From assembly GCA_012656075.1 (NCBI GenBank), contig JAAKBF010000031.1:1-64000 (forward strand): a stretch of 64,000 nt of DNA, read 5' to 3'. The number at the start of each line of letters is the position of its first letter. Within the stretch, counting starts at the first letter, position 1. The position numbers and the translations under genes are program-made. Below are positions 28,878-39,605 of the stretch, piece by piece. Below the pieces are notes generated by a model. It made no database searches and was not told where the DNA came from. It saw only the letters and a list, made by a program, of their open reading frames with translations. Origin of the DNA: Phytophthora hibernalis. Its lineage: Eukaryota; Oomycota; Peronosporomycetes; Peronosporales; Peronosporaceae.

Positions 28878-29334
28878 TTCTGAGGTATCCAGTTGTTTAC
28901 CGCATTACTATTATAGAATAGAACTGCCATATTATTTAAAACGTTGCAAAAACACAAGCAATACTATTTTCCGTAGTAGTTCGACAAGTATCAAAAATTC
29001 AAATCTGAAAGATGAAATTTAAATAAAGTATTGAAGTAGTAAGCCAATGTCAGCGTTGTACTATTTTATTTGGAACTATTTAGTGCTAGTAGTATTACAG
29101 TAGCTGTTCAAATCAGTAGTAAAATAGTACCGTCATACCTCTTGTTATTAATAGTACTAGTCTAGTACTGTACTAGCATGTGCAAACCAGCGGCATTGCC
29201 ACCGAAGCTGGAAGCCTTTGTATCGTAGTTTTGTGTGTTTGGCGAAGCAACATGCTTGTCTACTGGCGGATGCACTGCAAAATGCATGAGAATCAGCGCC
29301 ACCAGTGCAAAAACTCGTTTCTAGTGAATACCAT
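28878..29334. other. AT-rich spacer, no gene
   Basis: Trailer between the convergent archaemetzincin and IMP1-type genes. It contains many AGTAGT and TAGTACT words, including TAATAGTACTAGTCTAGTACT near 29150. Nothing coding is supported. Confidence 0.5.
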
Positions 29335-29995
29335 TTACTCAACCAACTTATTCCCGGGTGAGACCTCCTTCTTCACCCGTTTCAACTGGTTGATCGGCCA
29401 AATCTGTCAGCGAAAGCCAAACCTTGTCAGTTATCTCTGCTCCATATCCTTCCAAACTCAACATCTCACCCTCATCAGCACGCGTCCTTGCAGCATTGAA
29501 TACGGCACCGGTCCGTAGTATCTTGAGTCGTTCGAGTCGTGTTTGTTGTCTCCTTCCAGCCACACATGACCCTTGGGGATCTATCAACAAAATCCTCGTC
29601 AGTATGGTATCACACACACAACCTGTTCAAACCCCATCACACTTCCAGCCTTGCCTTGTGGAATTCCACCTCGGATAACGAGTATCTCGGCCGCACGCCC
29701 ACTATTTCCCTTCCCTGGCGATGATCCGCTTGCAGACGGTATTCCGTGGATTGGACATGGATGTGGAGATCACCACCTCGCCCGGTTGTAGCTCCCAGAG
29801 CTTGGGCGAGAGCTTGTCCAGCAGCAGGATGTCCCCGTTGCGGTTGAGCGTGGGCAGCATGGACGGACCCGTGCACTTGATGGGTTCGACCGCCTGCTTG
29901 ATACAGAAGGCCATGCCCCCGAAACGCGCGAAGATTGAGAGCATGACACCAACGTCCTGCAGCGCATGCTTCGCCATGGTGGCGCTCTTTCGCAT
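29335..29995 (-). CDS. IMMP1L: Mitochondrial inner membrane protease, IMP1-type
   Basis: A second S26 peptidase, the usual heterodimer partner of IMP2. Exon 1 (29995-29643) carries AFCIKQAVEPIKCTGPSMLP with the nucleophilic Ser, GDILLLDKLSPKLWELQPGE, and the general-base Lys in NTVCKRIIAREG. Exon 2 (29580-29470) begins IPKGHVWLEGDNKHDSNDSR and continues YYGPVPYSMLQGRVLMR, which is the family's box D/E. Exon 3 (29403-29335) is IWPINQLKRVKKEV and a short tail. A single missing base at about 29700 (GGGAAA) interrupts exon 1. Starts at 29995 (MRKSATM) and 29977 (MAKHALQ) are both possible. Confidence 0.87.
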
Positions 29996-31245
29996 CGCCA
30001 ATGCCAAACGACAAGCTCCAATAAAAACGCGGTACATGCACTTGATATTCAGGTGGTGCACACATTTAGGCAGTTTGAATGAAGCGTTGGATGCAATTAC
30101 GATGAATCCGAGCAAGACACGAATATTGTACTACTTGCTTAGGAGCAGCAACCACCACCTTCAAAGGCGTTGAAGGAATCGAAACTTTCACTGGCAATCC
30201 AGACTCTAGACAACCTCACCGCAAACAGAGTCGCCGACTTCCTTCGCAGCTCAATACACATACCAAGCTTCCTGACTGTGCTTCGAAGGTAGAACTACCT
30301 GCAAACGCACAACATTACTTGTTGTGGACTTGACTCGAATGGTTGATCGGAGCACCGGTAAGCTACAATGGATACACAGCGCTGCCACTTGCTTGAAAAG
30401 CGAAACTTTAGCAAACAGATCTGTACGACACGCAATGCATAATATGAATATTACCGGCCGGTACCTGCAATACGAGTCTGCAATACGGCCTATCATTTTG
30501 CAATGGCCAACACCTATTTTAATAGTTTAAAAACATTTTAATACATGTAGCGGTGCACCGCCTGCATTTTTGATCACTGCATTCCCTCAGCGGTTCGAAA
30601 GAGTCATGGTGTTTTCGGTTGCGCCGCAACTGACGAAAGATTCTGTTTTACAATTCATGTAGCCACTTGTATGTCCGGCGGGCCGGGAATCAGGTGGGCC
30701 TGCTGCTGTTGCAGCGGATGGCTCCGAAAAGAGGGGCTGTAAATTACAGGTGAAATGCCTCCTGCCATCTCAGTGCACTTGCACCACTGGCCGGCGATGA
30801 AAGGCAAGGCGAGACTCACATCCTGCGAGATCCCTTCGTTGCGGTTCGGTAAAGCCTTCGCTCGCCGGCTCTAGCTTGATGCCGCTCCTGGTGAGCTCCG
30901 TGTTGTCTGGTGGCCATTCTTTTAGCGTGCAAAATACACATGGATACCTTTTTCCAAACACGTCATAACTATGGGTCCCGCCGAGATTCCGCCCTCTTGC
31001 GCGCGCTATCTACCAGGATCTTCCCTCGCTTCCGTCCAAACAGCGTCGAGACCGCACAAGCCGAAAGCGCGTCAAAGAGCTCACTCAGCTCACCTCCTTG
31101 GGCCCTTTGAAAGAGCCTCTCATCTCTGTGCGCTCTTTCTCTAACTGCCACTTCCAGCAGATTTGACAGGCGGGCCTTCATTCGCGCTTTTGCTCCCCAT
31201 CCTCGGCGCTCGAGCAGTTTGAACTGCTGCGACGCTCGGAGCTGA
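29996..31245. other. Spacer between IMP1 and the MYB gene
   Basis: No recognised gene. Minus-strand frames at 30770-30961 and 30969-31185 have a coding-like look (for example RAHRDERLFQRAQGGELSEL), with a possible GTGAGC donor at about 31103. However, there is no domain and no clear start, so they are left unannotated. A promoter for the MYB gene should lie near the right end. Confidence 0.4.
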
Positions 31246-33083
31246 ATGGCAATTTTGGCCCCTGCGAGCGCTCCCAGTCTCTCCATCCAGAGGCCGTCGG
31301 CGGCACTGGACAGCAGCGACGAGGCGCGCACGGACACGTCTGCGTCGCCCTCCATGAACCCGGCGCGTTCTCCCAACAGCGACGACCGCAACGGCAACGG
31401 CACCGCCTCCTCCTCTAATCCCAGACGGAGGAAGGCCGACGCAGTAGCAGGTGAAGACAAACCCGCCCCCAAGCAGCGCAAGTACGAGCGCAAGACCAAG
31501 CGCTTCATCTGGCCCGACGACCTGCACCGGTTGTTCGTAGCCGCTATCTTCGACGTTGGGCTCAAGAATGCGTCCCCCAAGGCGCTTCTGTCGGTACGTT
31601 GGTGCTCACAGCTGGTGAGAGGCAAGTTACTGATTTATCCCCCTGTTACAGTTGATGGAGGCTGCTGGACCGAACGCAGGACTCACGACGGAGCACCTCA
31701 AGTCGCATCTGCAGAAGTATCGCCTCAATTATGAGCGCTCCCGGATGGAGTTCTTGGAGTACTACGACCGCAGCGCCAAGCGCAACCTCAAGCGGCGTCG
31801 TCGCCAGGCGCAGCACCGAGTAAGCGGCGCGGGAAGCGAGGCGAACACCATGTTTGTGTTCCCCATTAGCAACTCCAAGCGTCGGAAGGACCGTGTCAGT
31901 GAAAGTGACAGCGAAGACAGTGACTCGGACACTGGCGAGAGCAACACCAACGACAGCAGGATGGAGGTGGACGTAAAGGGACAGGAAACGCCGCAACGAC
32001 GACGTAGCTCGCCTTCAGTAGCTGAAGCGCATGAACGCACCTTGAACTACTCGCAGCTCATGCAGACCGCACAGCAGCCAGCACTCGAGAGAAGCAGCCA
32101 GCCGCCTCTCCGCATGGCAAGTGCTGCACCGGTATCGACAGGTTTGCTTCCCATCGCGCCTCAGCATTTGCCACCAGCCTATGCTGCTCATGTTCAGCGG
32201 AAACATTCTTCAGACCATGATCGAGACCTGGCGGCGGCGGCAGCTGCCGTGGCAGCATACCGTTATCCATTAGGACAGCTTCCTGTTGCTGGGGTTCCAG
32301 GTATGCCGGAACTTACCGACCCGCAGTGGAGTATTTTGACCTCGCTCATGTCGCCTCAGCTTTCGGGTATGGCAGCGCCAGTAGGCGAGGGTGGGGTGTA
32401 TCCTCAAGCTCCGCAAGTATCGACAAGTGAAGCAATGGCGCGTGGTGGTAGTGGTGCAGATGGGTTTATGCTTCAGGAGGAGCCGACCGATCTCATGCAA
32501 ATGCACCTCGCCATGCAAGCCCAGATGAACCTGCATCGTCAGATGCTTACGCGCAAGGTGGAGGTGGCGCAGCATCTTGCCCGCCACAGCAGTATGGGAC
32601 GTATCGATGCTAGCGCTGTTCCGAACAACGGCAACAGAGGCAACCCCAAATGGCTCAGAGGAGTTTCAATGAACCTTGGGGAAACACGCAGCAGCTTCAG
32701 CAGCAATTCCAGCAGCAGCAGCAACAACAACAACAACAACAACAGCACTATCAGCAGCAAATGAGTTTGTTATCCCGGCCATCCATGTCGGCTCCAGCAG
32801 CCCCGGTGACGCCGACTCAAGCAAATGCACCAGTACCAGAGCCAGTTAGAAGTGCTCCACCCGACGTGATCGGCACTGCTCAAGCAACTAGCGAAGCTAT
32901 GGTGGTATCAACGTCCGCGACGGACGTGCCGTCAAATGGAGCGGCGGTTGGGAAAACAACGTAGCAGGACTGGCAACGGAGACCAAGAGTGACGTGGATG
33001 GGATGGATCTCTACCGTTGGGATCGTATCGATCTGAACGTGGAATTGGATGACGATGATCTCTTCGGCTTCTTGAAGTCGTAA
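31246..33083 (+). CDS. GARP/G2-like MYB (SHLQKYR) transcription factor
   Basis: A nuclear DNA-binding protein. Exon 1 (31246-31593) ends in FIWPDDLHRLFVAAIFDVGL, and exon 2 (from 31652) starts LMEAAGPNAGLTTEHLKSHL and continues QKYRLNYER. Together they form a single MYB-like GARP helix set with the LKSHLQKYR hallmark. A basic region RNLKRRRRQAQHR and an acidic Ser/Asp stretch follow, then a Gln-rich tract near 32700. The C-terminus ends DDDDLFGFLKS. Two one-base losses (about 32640 before the Gln tract and 32940) move the frame; the Gln tract and the acidic end are only read after correcting for them. The target genes are unknown. Confidence 0.82.
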
Positions 33084-33482
33084 GGGCTCGAACCAACGCT
33101 TCGCTTCTGGGTTTGACGTAGTACATGCACATGTGGTAACAATGAAAAGTGTATTGATGTCAAGTGGACCCCTCCTCCGTCTACGAAGAGGGAGTGATCT
33201 ACCCTTGATAGTTGGGTAGCGCCGAGGAGATGAAGCTGGAAGTTAGTTCAGATGTACCGTGTGGAAGTACCAGGAGCGACCAAAGTGTAGAAATATACGA
33301 GTCCTGCAACAGTTTTGAATGACGTGGACGTCTACAACATGGCCTTATCGCTTTGTGTTTCTGTGTTGCAGCCTTGGCCCTGATCAGTTCTAATGGGGGT
33401 CAACTGCAGCAGCATGTCCTTAATAATACCCGCCCTCCTTCTCATGGCGAGCGTTGCACTGTCTTCACTCCTGTAGGGGAAT
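33084..33482. other. 3' spacer, no gene
   Basis: The trailer between the convergent MYB and SmF genes. I see no ORF of interest or repeat. Confidence 0.5.
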
Positions 33483-33840
33483 CTACTGGGCGTCCGTCAT
33501 GGGCTCCGCGCCATCCGTTGGCGTCTCGACAGGCGGCTTCTCGTCGTCAATCAGGCCGCGGATGAACAACACGTTGTTGCATCGCACCAGCGTCTCGCCC
33601 AGGTTGCCCGTGAGCTGTCCGTTGATGTATTCCTCCGTGTTGGCCAGCTGCAGGTTCATGTACGAGTCCACGGACAGCAGCACGCCCTTATACTCCATCC
33701 CCACTTAAGACGCGCCACCACAGGCTTGCCCGTGAGGTTGGTCAGGAACGGCTTCGGGTTGAGGATCAGGCCGGACTACAGCAACGACACACACAACATC
33801 AGCAAGGTGTCCATTATTCCAGAAGCTACAAACGCACCAT
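33483..33840 (-). CDS. SNRPF: Small nuclear ribonucleoprotein Sm F
   Basis: A core Sm-ring protein of spliceosomal U1, U2, U4 and U5 snRNPs. The Sm fold is clear: LNPKPFLTNLTGKPVVARLK, then WGMEYKGVLLSVDSYMNLQL, then ANTEEYINGQL and RCNNVLFIRG. The start codon ATG (33840-33838) forms exon 1 alone: it is followed directly by a 62-nt intron (GTGCGT...CTGTAG), and exon 2 begins SGLILNPK. One base is missing between LKWG and MEYKG (TGGGGATGGAG at about 33696). Because this motif is nearly invariant in eukaryotes, a base-calling error is the best explanation. The protein would be about 97 aa. Confidence 0.92.
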
Positions 33841-33971
33841 TTTGCTAAAAGTTGGGACTGTTGTGGCGAGCGGATCTTTCAGCCAGTAGAAAGCTCAATC
33901 TACATTTACAGCAAATGAAAGCTCTGCATTCTAGAATAACCGGGTGTATTTAGCCAATGAGAGTCATCTGT

Positions 33972-35252
33972 CTACCGCTGAGCCGCGTCCAGCGTGATGA
34001 CCTTGCGCTCGATGCGTGTCAGGAAGTTGTTGAGTGTCTCCGACCCACGCACGAAGATGTTGAGCACAGGGATGCCAGGCACCACGTACTTCTCGTGACT
34101 CAGAAGCTGCTGCAGCGTGCAGAAGGGCGACACCTCGAGCCAGAATTGCGTCTTGGCCTCGTGCTTCTCCTCGCGGCGGATGCGCGTCACCTCCTCGTCG
34201 TCGTCCTCCTTCTCGCCGCTGAGCCCCACGTGCCACTCCTTGGGCGACGAATACGGTAGCACCATGTCCGCAGCAGCATACACCTCCAGTTTAGAAGCCA
34301 TAAACTCCCTCCCCGTGTCCCACTCGGCGAACGGTCCGTCCTCCGGGAACATGTTGGCCAGGTGCTCGATCACCGTGTCCTGCTCGCCAAACAACTGCAC
34401 AAAGTCCGACGTGCCGTGCTGGTCGTACAGGAACAGCACGGGCCAATACATGCTGCCACTCTCAGGATCCAGATCAGCCTTGCCCTCGTATTGCCGCACG
34501 CGCTCGTCGTCCACCAGCGCCCGACCCACGCGGATGCCGCGAGAGGCGCAGAGCTTGCGGTACTTGTCCGTGGCTTGGCGGCGCTTCATGCGCTCGCGCT
34601 CACGTTGGAGCTTCTCGACGCGCAGCTCCTCCACGAGCTTGCGGCCCTCTGTCTGCAGCTGGAGCAGCAGTTTATTCTCCGGATCGCGTTTAAGACCTTC
34701 CGCGCAGTACCGCAGCGTATCTGCGGGCTTACGCAGCATCCTCGAGGCCTTGGCGCCGCGGTAGAAGGCCTTGACGTTGGTCGGGTCAAAGTTGATGGCC
34801 TTGGCAGCATCTGAGCGACAGCTTGCGTAGTTCTTGAGCTCGAGCTGTACGGCCGCGCGGTTGCTTAGGATCTGCGCCGTGAGCTGCTTCATGTCGTACG
34901 ACAGGTCGCGCTCTTCGTCGGGCAGTGCCAGCGCCTTGTAGGCGTAGGCCAGCGCGTCGTTGTAGTACTGGAGCGCGTTCTTGAAGTAGCCGCGATGCGC
35001 TTTCTTGGCGTCCGAGAACATGTCGTTGCCCTGGTTCTTCCAGTGCAGCGCCAGACTCTCGGCCGTCTCGCCGTCCTCGATCAGCGCCTGGATGGCCTCC
35101 GCCATCTCGTCGCCCTCCACCACGTGGTCCTCGAACAGCGTCATCTCCGGCAGCGCGTCCATGTAGGCCTGGCGCTTCACGGGGTCCCACAGTTTGTCCT
35201 CGTCGATCTCGAGCTCCACGCCCATGTTCATCAGTTTCTCCATGTCCACCAT
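33972..35252 (-). CDS. TTC4: TPR co-chaperone TTC4 (Cns1 homologue)
   Basis: A single exon of 426 aa with no frame break. The start at 35252 (MVDMEKLMNMGVELEIDEDK) is the first sensible ATG; the open frame continues upstream without homology. Three TPR motifs lie at about residues 75-200 (LHWKNQGNDMFSDAKKAHRG, then LSNRAAVQLELKNYASCRSD, then KAFYRGAKASRMLRKPADTL). A coiled basic segment (RERERMKRRQATDKYR) and the C-terminal wheel domain follow (MYWPVLFLYDQHG, then VPGIPVLNIFVRGSETLNNF). Known members bind Hsp90/Hsp70 and support translation elongation factor folding. It is head-to-head with the BCD1 gene (124 bp). Confidence 0.93.
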   Translation of the reverse strand: MVDMEKLMNMGVELEIDEDKLWDPVKRQAYMDALPEMTLFEDHVVEGDEMAEAIQALIEDGETAESLALHWKNQGNDMFSDAKKAHRGYFKNALQYYNDALAYAYKALALPDEERDLSYDMKQLTAQILSNRAAVQLELKNYASCRSDAAKAINFDPTNVKAFYRGAKASRMLRKPADTLRYCAEGLKRDPENKLLLQLQTEGRKLVEELRVEKLQRERERMKRRQATDKYRKLCASRGIRVGRALVDDERVRQYEGKADLDPESGSMYWPVLFLYDQHGTSDFVQLFGEQDTVIEHLANMFPEDGPFAEWDTGREFMASKLEVYAAADMVLPYSSPKEWHVGLSGEKEDDDEEVTRIRREEKHEAKTQFWLEVSPFCTLQQLLSHEKYVVPGIPVLNIFVRGSETLNNFLTRIERKVITLDAAQR

Positions 35253-35376
35253 CTTGCTCTCAATTGTCAAAAGCTGAAATGACTGGCCAAAAACACTAGC
35301 ATCAGATGTTTCGGGGCGGAATAGTGTGGTGTTGTGTGACGGTAGTTGACTTCGGTGGCTGCAGTCAAAAGCCGCA

Positions 35377-36803
35377 ATGCGATGGTCGTCAGTCCCCAAT
35401 AGCTCAACTCCGAGGCACTTCGATGGTGGACGCAGGCTCAAGCGCACGCTGGACGACGCCGAGACGTCGACGCAGCTGCAGGCGACGCCAGAGGAGGGCG
35501 TGGCGTGCTGCGGATGTGGCAAGAGCGACGTCAAGTACCGCTGTCCTCGCTGTGAGCGCATCACGTGCTCGTTGCAGTGCTGTCTGGAGCACAAGAAGCA
35601 GGTGCGTGCTGTCTCTGGTCTTCTACCAATGGATTTTATAGTGTTAACGTTGTGCTGCAATTTATTTGTGGATGGTAGTTCGACTGCAATGGCAAACGTG
35701 ATCGCACCAAGTACGTGGCGGCCAAGAAGTTCACGGACGCAGATCTCTCCAGTGGTAAGACGCCATCGATGCTGGTTGAGTATTTGCGAGATGCTCACGT
35801 GTTGGGGATGGGGTTATATGACTGTGTTGCAGACTTTTCTTCTTGGAGGAGGTTTCTCGCTCAACGAACAGCGCGGTGCGGTCTCGGAGCCAGTTGAATG
35901 CCAACACGCGCCGCTACACCAGCAACAAAAAGCGCAAAGTGGCTACTAATTCGTCGGCTCCGATCAACCCTGACATTCCTGCGGACTGGCTGGCTCGCTT
36001 TCCGATTGCAGTGCAGCTGTTTGCTGAGCATTCGGCCAAGCGAGGTGTGGCGTTGACGCTGCTCGCTCCTGGCATGAGCAAGCGGGGACGTAACTCGTCC
36101 TTCATGGACACGAAGAAGAAGACGCTGTTCTGGCGTGTGGAATGGGCGTTTCCCAGCGCTGAGGTGCCCGTGAGTCATTTTGAGGAGCGCGCGAATGAAA
36201 AGGACACACTCTTTGCGCTGCTTGGAAAGTATCTAACCCCCAATCAGGTATGCAGTTCGACGTTGTTGATTGAAGAAATGGAGCTTGGAGCTGATGTGGA
36301 ATTCTTGTGCTTGTGTAGGAAAATGTGGCCATTCGTGGCAAGCTCAAGAAGTACGCTGTTTGTGACTGGGAGAAGAACGTTTTACTGCTGTTGCGGAAAG
36401 AGTTCACTCCAGCATCGCAACCGCAGTACCACCGGCTGGATGGCAACCTGAGCCTGGAGAGTAACCTGAAACGGAAAGCTGTTGTCGAGTTCCCGGTCAT
36501 TACTGTTGCTCTTGTCGCTGACGCCGACCATTACCCGTGGCATACGATGTGATCGAGACTATCGCTTCGACGGAGACTCAAGAAGAAGAAATTCACCAGA
36601 CTGAAGCGGAGGAGGCAAAGGCTATGGAGGTGGAGGTGGTCGAAGAATCTGAAGGTGAAACATCTTCCGAGCTACTTGAAGTCGAAACCACGAACACTAC
36701 AAGCAAACTATTCTCCATCTCAGAAGAAGAGTCCGTAGCACAAGACGAGACGCCTGCACAACCGATGAATGTGATGATCCAGGAGCTCGACGTTACCGGC
36801 TAG
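35377..36803 (+). CDS. ZNHIT6: Box C/D snoRNA protein BCD1 (ZNHIT6)
   Basis: A nuclear assembly factor for box C/D snoRNPs. Exon 1 (35377-35601) ends in the zf-HIT domain CCGCGKSDVKYRCPRCERIT, then CSLQCCLEHKKQ. Exon 2 (about 35680-35753) has FDCNGKRDRTKYVAAKKFTD, exon 3 (35833-36248) has the BCD1 alpha/beta region (GVALTLLAPGMSKRGRNSSF, then KKKTLFWRVEWAFP), and exon 4 (from about 36320) has LKKYAVCDWEKNVLLLLRKE and ends in an acidic tail (36803). Single-base losses near 35841 (TTCTTC) and 36535 (CCC) break LSSD..FLEEV and the link to the acidic tail. The start could also lie at a nearby ATG. Confidence 0.88.
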
Positions 36804-36953
36804 GAAATGCTAGCACCAACACTCAATCAAATAAAAATGCATGATAGATCCGAAGGCCATACATGTGTTCCCATCGGATCCTGGCGCCTTTTCGTCAGAC
36901 CCGATCAAGAGACACGACCGCGGCCGTTGGGGCGCAAAACAGCACAGGAAGAG

Positions 36954-38189
36954 ATGGCGACCTCGTGGTTCGTGGAGTCTGAGCTCAAGCCGACGGCCTT
37001 CACAGCGTCCTATGTGTGCAGCAATCTCTCCAAGCATGGCGAGATGATGGTGCGTCCATTGCTTCGATCCACTGCTGTTGGTATCTAAACTGTGACTGGG
37101 ATTTGTAGGCGTACGCGAGCGTGGACGACGTGGTGTATGTGGACACCACCCACACGCCCTTCATGACCCACAAGCTGCCATGTGCAGAGAAATCAGCGGT
37201 GCACCAAGTGCGCTTCTGCACTCTGAAGGACTTGGTGGTGATTGTTGTCGCCTCCGACAATGGCATCCAGGTATGCAATCCTCCTCTACAAACCCAACTC
37301 ACTCAAAGTTTAACGAACAACTCGATGTGGACAGATCTACGACTCTACAGGCGAGGAGAGTCTTGCTGAAATCGCTCTGAAGAATATCGTGGGCGATGTC
37401 GCCGAAGGTATCCGTTAAATGGACTCACTGCAACCAACCTAGAGTCTCACTCATTTTGATTGAACAGGTGACTCCTTTATTGCCAAGGCATTTGCTCGGT
37501 TCACATGAAGGAACCACGTCTTGTTGTTGGTAAGTGGTGTTCTTGGCTGAGTTTGCTTTTTACGAAGCGCTCTAAGATGTGCACTTGGTACTGCTGTTAG
37601 GCACTTCAATGGGAAGGCTGCTGGTGATCGGGAAGGAGGAAGATGCCAAGTCTGGCGAAGGATCCGGCTTCGAAGTGTGCAAGACTCTTTCCGAACACGA
37701 CGAACCTATATGCTGCGTGGAGAGCTCTCTCGACGGCACGCTTCTTGCGAGCAGTGATATGAGTGGAGCTATCTTGATCCGCAACCCTGGTGATGGATTC
37801 GAGGTCGTGCATCGCATCACTGACAACAGCTACCCCGCAACCAGTATGACTTTTATGGCGGAAAACTGGCTGTTGGCCGGGTACCTGACCGGATGCCTGC
37901 GGTTGTTCAATCCTGAGACCTTTCAGGTGCACGCGGAAGTCGCTGCTCACACGCGTGCCATCACAGCGTTGGATGCTCACAATGAGTTCGCTGTTTCAGT
38001 GAGCGAGGACACCTTTATGAATATATGGGAGATCCCTCAAGCAAGCCGGGAGCAGGTCCACGCGTAAAGCTAGTGAGCTCCCAGACAGTGCCGAATGACC
38101 TCCTCACAGGCGTGGCCTTCGCATCGACGAACACCCTCTACACTGCAGCTTACGACAGCGCGCATCTCAAGTTTTGGAGCCCGGAATAA
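36954..38189 (+). CDS. WDR54: WD40 protein WDR54
   Basis: A beta-propeller protein found mostly in ciliated or flagellated eukaryotes; its exact role is unclear. Five exons (36954-37049, 37109-37270, 37335-37407, 37468-37529, 37601-38189). Diagnostic segments: VRFCTLKDLVVIVVASDNGI, QIYDSTGEESL, GICSVHMKEPRLVVGTSMGR, SDMSGAILIRNPGDGFEVVH, AGYLTGCLRLFN, then EVAAHTRAITALDAHNEFAV with SEDTFMNIWEI, and TAAYDSAHLKFW at the end. This order matches vertebrate WDR54. Missing bases at about 37489 (AAGGC) and 38062 break the frame. Flagellar function would fit oomycete zoospores, but that is inference. Confidence 0.83.
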
Positions 38190-38343
38190 GCAACGCATCA
38201 ACTTACGGCGATTCATGGGCGTCAATGACAACACCGAAGACTCCAAACTTGACATAATGGCCGACTGGAGGCTCAAATCTACAATATATCGAATTCAAGG
38301 CACACGTCTATCTCCTCGCAGTAGGGTATTTGGGTTTGCTGTC

Positions 38344-39174
38344 TTAGTCGTAGAAACTGTCGTCGTACTCGATGTGCTCCTCCATTTTCTTGGAGGCTCC
38401 GTTCAGAGATCCCCACGGTAGGATCTGTGCTTTTTCAGCGTGATTGTAAGCGTGCCATTCGATGCCTCCCAATTCACATCCGTAATCTCGTGGAACAGCG
38501 TCGAGATTTCAAGGCTCTTGGCCTGGTCTCCGCCAGGGGCTTTGAGCAAGTCCATTGCCAGCGACGTATTGGTCCATTTCTTCAGTACAGTATCCACACT
38601 AGTGTCAGTTCACCAAATAACACGGCAAAATCGCGCTTCCTTACCAAGACCAGCTGCTCTTTCTTCATGTTCATGACAACGCTATCCGTCAGGAAAATGC
38701 TGTCAACAACCAACAATCATCCCCAGTCAGTACATCAGTGTACAATTCCGACAGCCTTCAAGCCAGCCCACCTGACGGTTTCCTTGTGGTCGGTCCAGCC
38801 GTAGGACGACACTGTGGTCTTGCGAAAGCTACCATCCTTGTTCTTGACATCTTGGGCGAAGTAGTAGCTGTTCTCCCCTGTGTGATCAAAGTCTCGTCTG
38901 GAATTGTCTCTTCCTCTTCTTCCTCCTCCTCTTCTTCTTCTGCAACGTCTCCTTGAGTCGCCTTCTTCTTGGCGTTCTTCGTCTCGAGCGTCGCGTTGAG
39001 ACGGGCGGAGCAGCGCCACAGCAGCAGAGTGAGCACGACCACGCCCACACTGATCGCCAGCTGAGTAAGGAAGCCCCTGTTCATCTGTACGTTTCCCCAG
39101 GGCGTCACCAGCTTCACGTACGCCGCCTCAGCGCTGGGCACATACAGATACGGCACGAAAAAGCTCTCGCCCAT
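38344..39174 (-). CDS. Conserved single-pass membrane protein, unknown function
   Basis: I do not recognise this protein. It starts at 39174 (MGESFFVPYLYVPSAEAAYV) and has one strong transmembrane helix (LAISVGVVVLTLLLW, residues about 40-55). A long Glu run (about ten Glu) follows, and then, after a one-base shift near 38905, DFDHTGENSYYFAQDVKNKD. Later exons have IFLTDSVVMNMKKEQLVL and LEISTLFHEITDVNWEASNG, and the tail ILPWGSLNGASKKMEEHIEY with DDSFYD before the stop at 38344. The tail looks conserved because it reads cleanly only after one missing base is restored near 38422. Divergent to uS17m with a shared ATTGGCTGAAA promoter word. Confidence 0.6.
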
Positions 39175-39228
39175 TTTCGATCGCAATTCACAATTGATTT
39201 TGCGTCTGACGTGGCCACTTCAACGGTC

Positions 39229-39240
39229 ATTGGCTGAAAC
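39229..39240. promoter_or_regulatory. ATTGGCTGAAAC, CCAAT-type element in a divergent promoter
   Basis: Lies between the membrane protein gene (start 39174, minus) and uS17m (start 39363, plus). It shares the 11-mer ATTGGCTGAAA with two other divergent promoters in the window. Confidence 0.55.
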
Positions 39241-39362
39241 TAGACTTTATTTCAGCGAATCATGTTGCGTGTACTTTACCCTGCCGAATCCGATCACTAC
39301 CGTATGCGGCTGTGGAGCTCTGTGACCAGACAATAATCGCCGAAGTGCTCGAAGTCGTCGCC

Positions 39363-39605
39363 ATGAAGCCGTTCTTCGGGAAGATCGTGTCCAACAAGAT
39401 GCAGAAGTCGGTGCTGGTGGAGGTGGCCCGCATCGTGAAGGACCCCAAGTACGGCAAGTACTACAAGAAGACCAAGAAGTTCATGGCCCACGACGAGGAG
39501 AATGTGTGCAACATCGGAGACTTCGTGCGTCTGTCGCCCACGCGCCCGCTGTCCAAGCGCAAACGCTGGAACGTCGACGAGATCACGCGCAAGGCCGAGG
39601 TGTAA
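39363..39605 (+). CDS. MRPS17: Mitochondrial small ribosomal subunit protein uS17m
   Basis: A single exon of 80 aa. It has the S17 OB-fold signature: GKIVSNKMQKSVLVEVARIV, then KDPKYGKYYKKTKKFMAHDE, then VCNIGDFVRLSPTRPLSKRK. The length and lack of a long extension fit a bacterial-type S17 imported into mitochondria; no obvious cleavable presequence is seen. The start at 39363 (MKPFFGK) fits the protein family better than the longer open frame from 39312. The neighbouring gene is divergent and 188 bp away. Confidence 0.9.
   Translation: MKPFFGKIVSNKMQKSVLVEVARIVKDPKYGKYYKKTKKFMAHDEENVCNIGDFVRLSPTRPLSKRKRWNVDEITRKAEV

Noticed and set aside
30969..31625. 218-codon minus-strand open frame across the MYB first exon
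   Set aside because: Most of it is antisense to the MYB coding exon; the left part could be coding, but no start, domain or end supports it.
33957..35282. Plus-strand open frames opposite TTC4
   Set aside because: Antisense to a complete TPR protein; His/Leu/Arg-rich composition without motifs.
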